This document shows positions 63,600-64,000 of a stretch of DNA of 64,000 nucleotides, piece after piece. The stretch is from an uncultured Verrucomicrobia subdivision 3 bacterium. GTDB taxonomy: Bacteria > Verrucomicrobiota > Verrucomicrobiia > Limisphaerales > DASXHY01. Location: NCBI GenBank assembly GCA_937890005.1, contig CALBZA010000073.1, positions 1-64,000 of the forward strand, in the 5' to 3' direction. The notes under the pieces were generated by a model, which saw only the letters and a list, made by a program, of their open reading frames with translations, made no database searches and was not told the DNA's origin. Made by a program: the position numbers and the translations under genes. The stretch's first letter is position 1. Every line of letters begins with the position of its first letter.

Positions 63600-64000
63600 A
63601 TGGCTGAAATTACTCCCGCACTCGTAGGCAAGCTGCGCGAAATGACCGGCGCAGGTCTGATGGACTGCAAGAAGGCTCTCGTTGAATCCAACGGCGATCT
63701 CGACGGCGCCGTGGACAGCCTTCGCAAGAAAGGAGCCGCCACGGCTGCCAAGAAGGCAACCCGCGAAGCGAACGAAGGCATCATCGCGCAATACATCATG
63801 CCCGGCGGAAAGCTTGGCGTGCTGGTCGAAGTGAACTGCGAAACCGATTTCGTTGCCCGCAACGATTCCTTCCGCGCCTTTGGCGAAGAGATTGCAAAGA
63901 AGATCGCCAATGACGCGAACGCGAACCTCGAAGCAGACCGCGAAGCCGCTGTCGCCAAGATCGGCGAAAACATCAAGATCGCCCGCAACGCCCGCATGGA
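63600..64000 (+). CDS. tsf: Translation elongation factor Ts (partial, runs off the window)
   Basis: First 133 residues of EF-Ts, the nucleotide exchange factor for EF-Tu. Start ATG at 63600. N-terminal UBA-like domain and conserved segments: [42 protein letters not shown], then [34 protein letters not shown], the EF-Tu contact region. No ribosome site is visible ahead of the ATG because the repeat occupies it; coupling to rpsB or a non-standard signal must serve. The rest lies beyond the window. Confidence 0.97.
   Translation, partial: MAEITPALVGKLREMTGAGLMDCKKALVESNGDLDGAVDSLRKKGAATAAKKATREANEGIIAQYIMPGGKLGVLVEVNCETDFVARNDSFRAFGEEIAKKIANDANANLEADREAAVAKIGENIKIARNARM

Overview
The window looks like chromosome of a free-living, Gram-negative, moderately GC-rich bacterium. 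It fits the Verrucomicrobiota best (the subdivision 3 / Pedosphaera-Limisphaera side is my guess). Reasons: many secreted proteins with lipoprotein or Sec signals, an outer-membrane phospholipase, ThuA and sugar-epimerase genes, a large modular GH9 cellulase-like protein, SGNH hydrolases, and secreted proteins ending in the short W...ffrL-type tail common in that phylum. No phage or IS element is visible. The taxonomic call is inference from gene content, not from a marker tree.

Layout. 1-6.9 kb: CsgG/DUF4810/DUF799 lipoprotein trio, P1B-4 metal ATPase, DUF2249-Crp pair, subtilase-like secreted protein. 7-11 kb: hypotheticals and a small accessory island with a RES-Xre toxin-antitoxin pair flanked by a two-gene module and a decayed copy of its end. 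11-15 kb: gcvP (carrying two in-frame repeat insertions) and a secreted protein. 15.4-21.5 kb: gyrB and gyrA split by a complete Phd-VapC type toxin-antitoxin operon with its own palindromic operator. 21.5-28.5 kb: pdxH, SGNH hydrolase, cupin-methyltransferase pair, tRNA-Phe, FHA protein, small membrane proteins. 28.4-33.1 kb: a vWA-SIMPL-histidine kinase-response regulator operon. 33.4-40.6 kb: methyltransferase, GH9, PldA, MsrB. 40.8-49.8 kb: SulP transporter, zinc-ribbon protein, Rex, HU, SGNH hydrolase, IF-1, ABC exporter, DJ-1/PfpI protein, glycosyltransferase.

50.06-50.96 kb holds the most interesting object: a stretch of about 870 nt without a credible gene, with a promoter-like sequence at one end, a textbook Rho-independent terminator at the other, and at least fifteen local helices (several closed by GNRA loops) between them. 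I read it as a large structured non-coding RNA that I cannot assign to any family I know.

51.1-64 kb: ThuA protein and sugar epimerase, an exopolysaccharide cluster (two glycosyltransferases, an O-antigen ligase-like protein, a deacetylase-like protein), then housekeeping genes: icd, hisS, an HU/IHF protein, pyrD, rpsB and the start of tsf. Intergenic hairpin repeats recur; one related pair lies at 53.0 kb and between rpsB and tsf.
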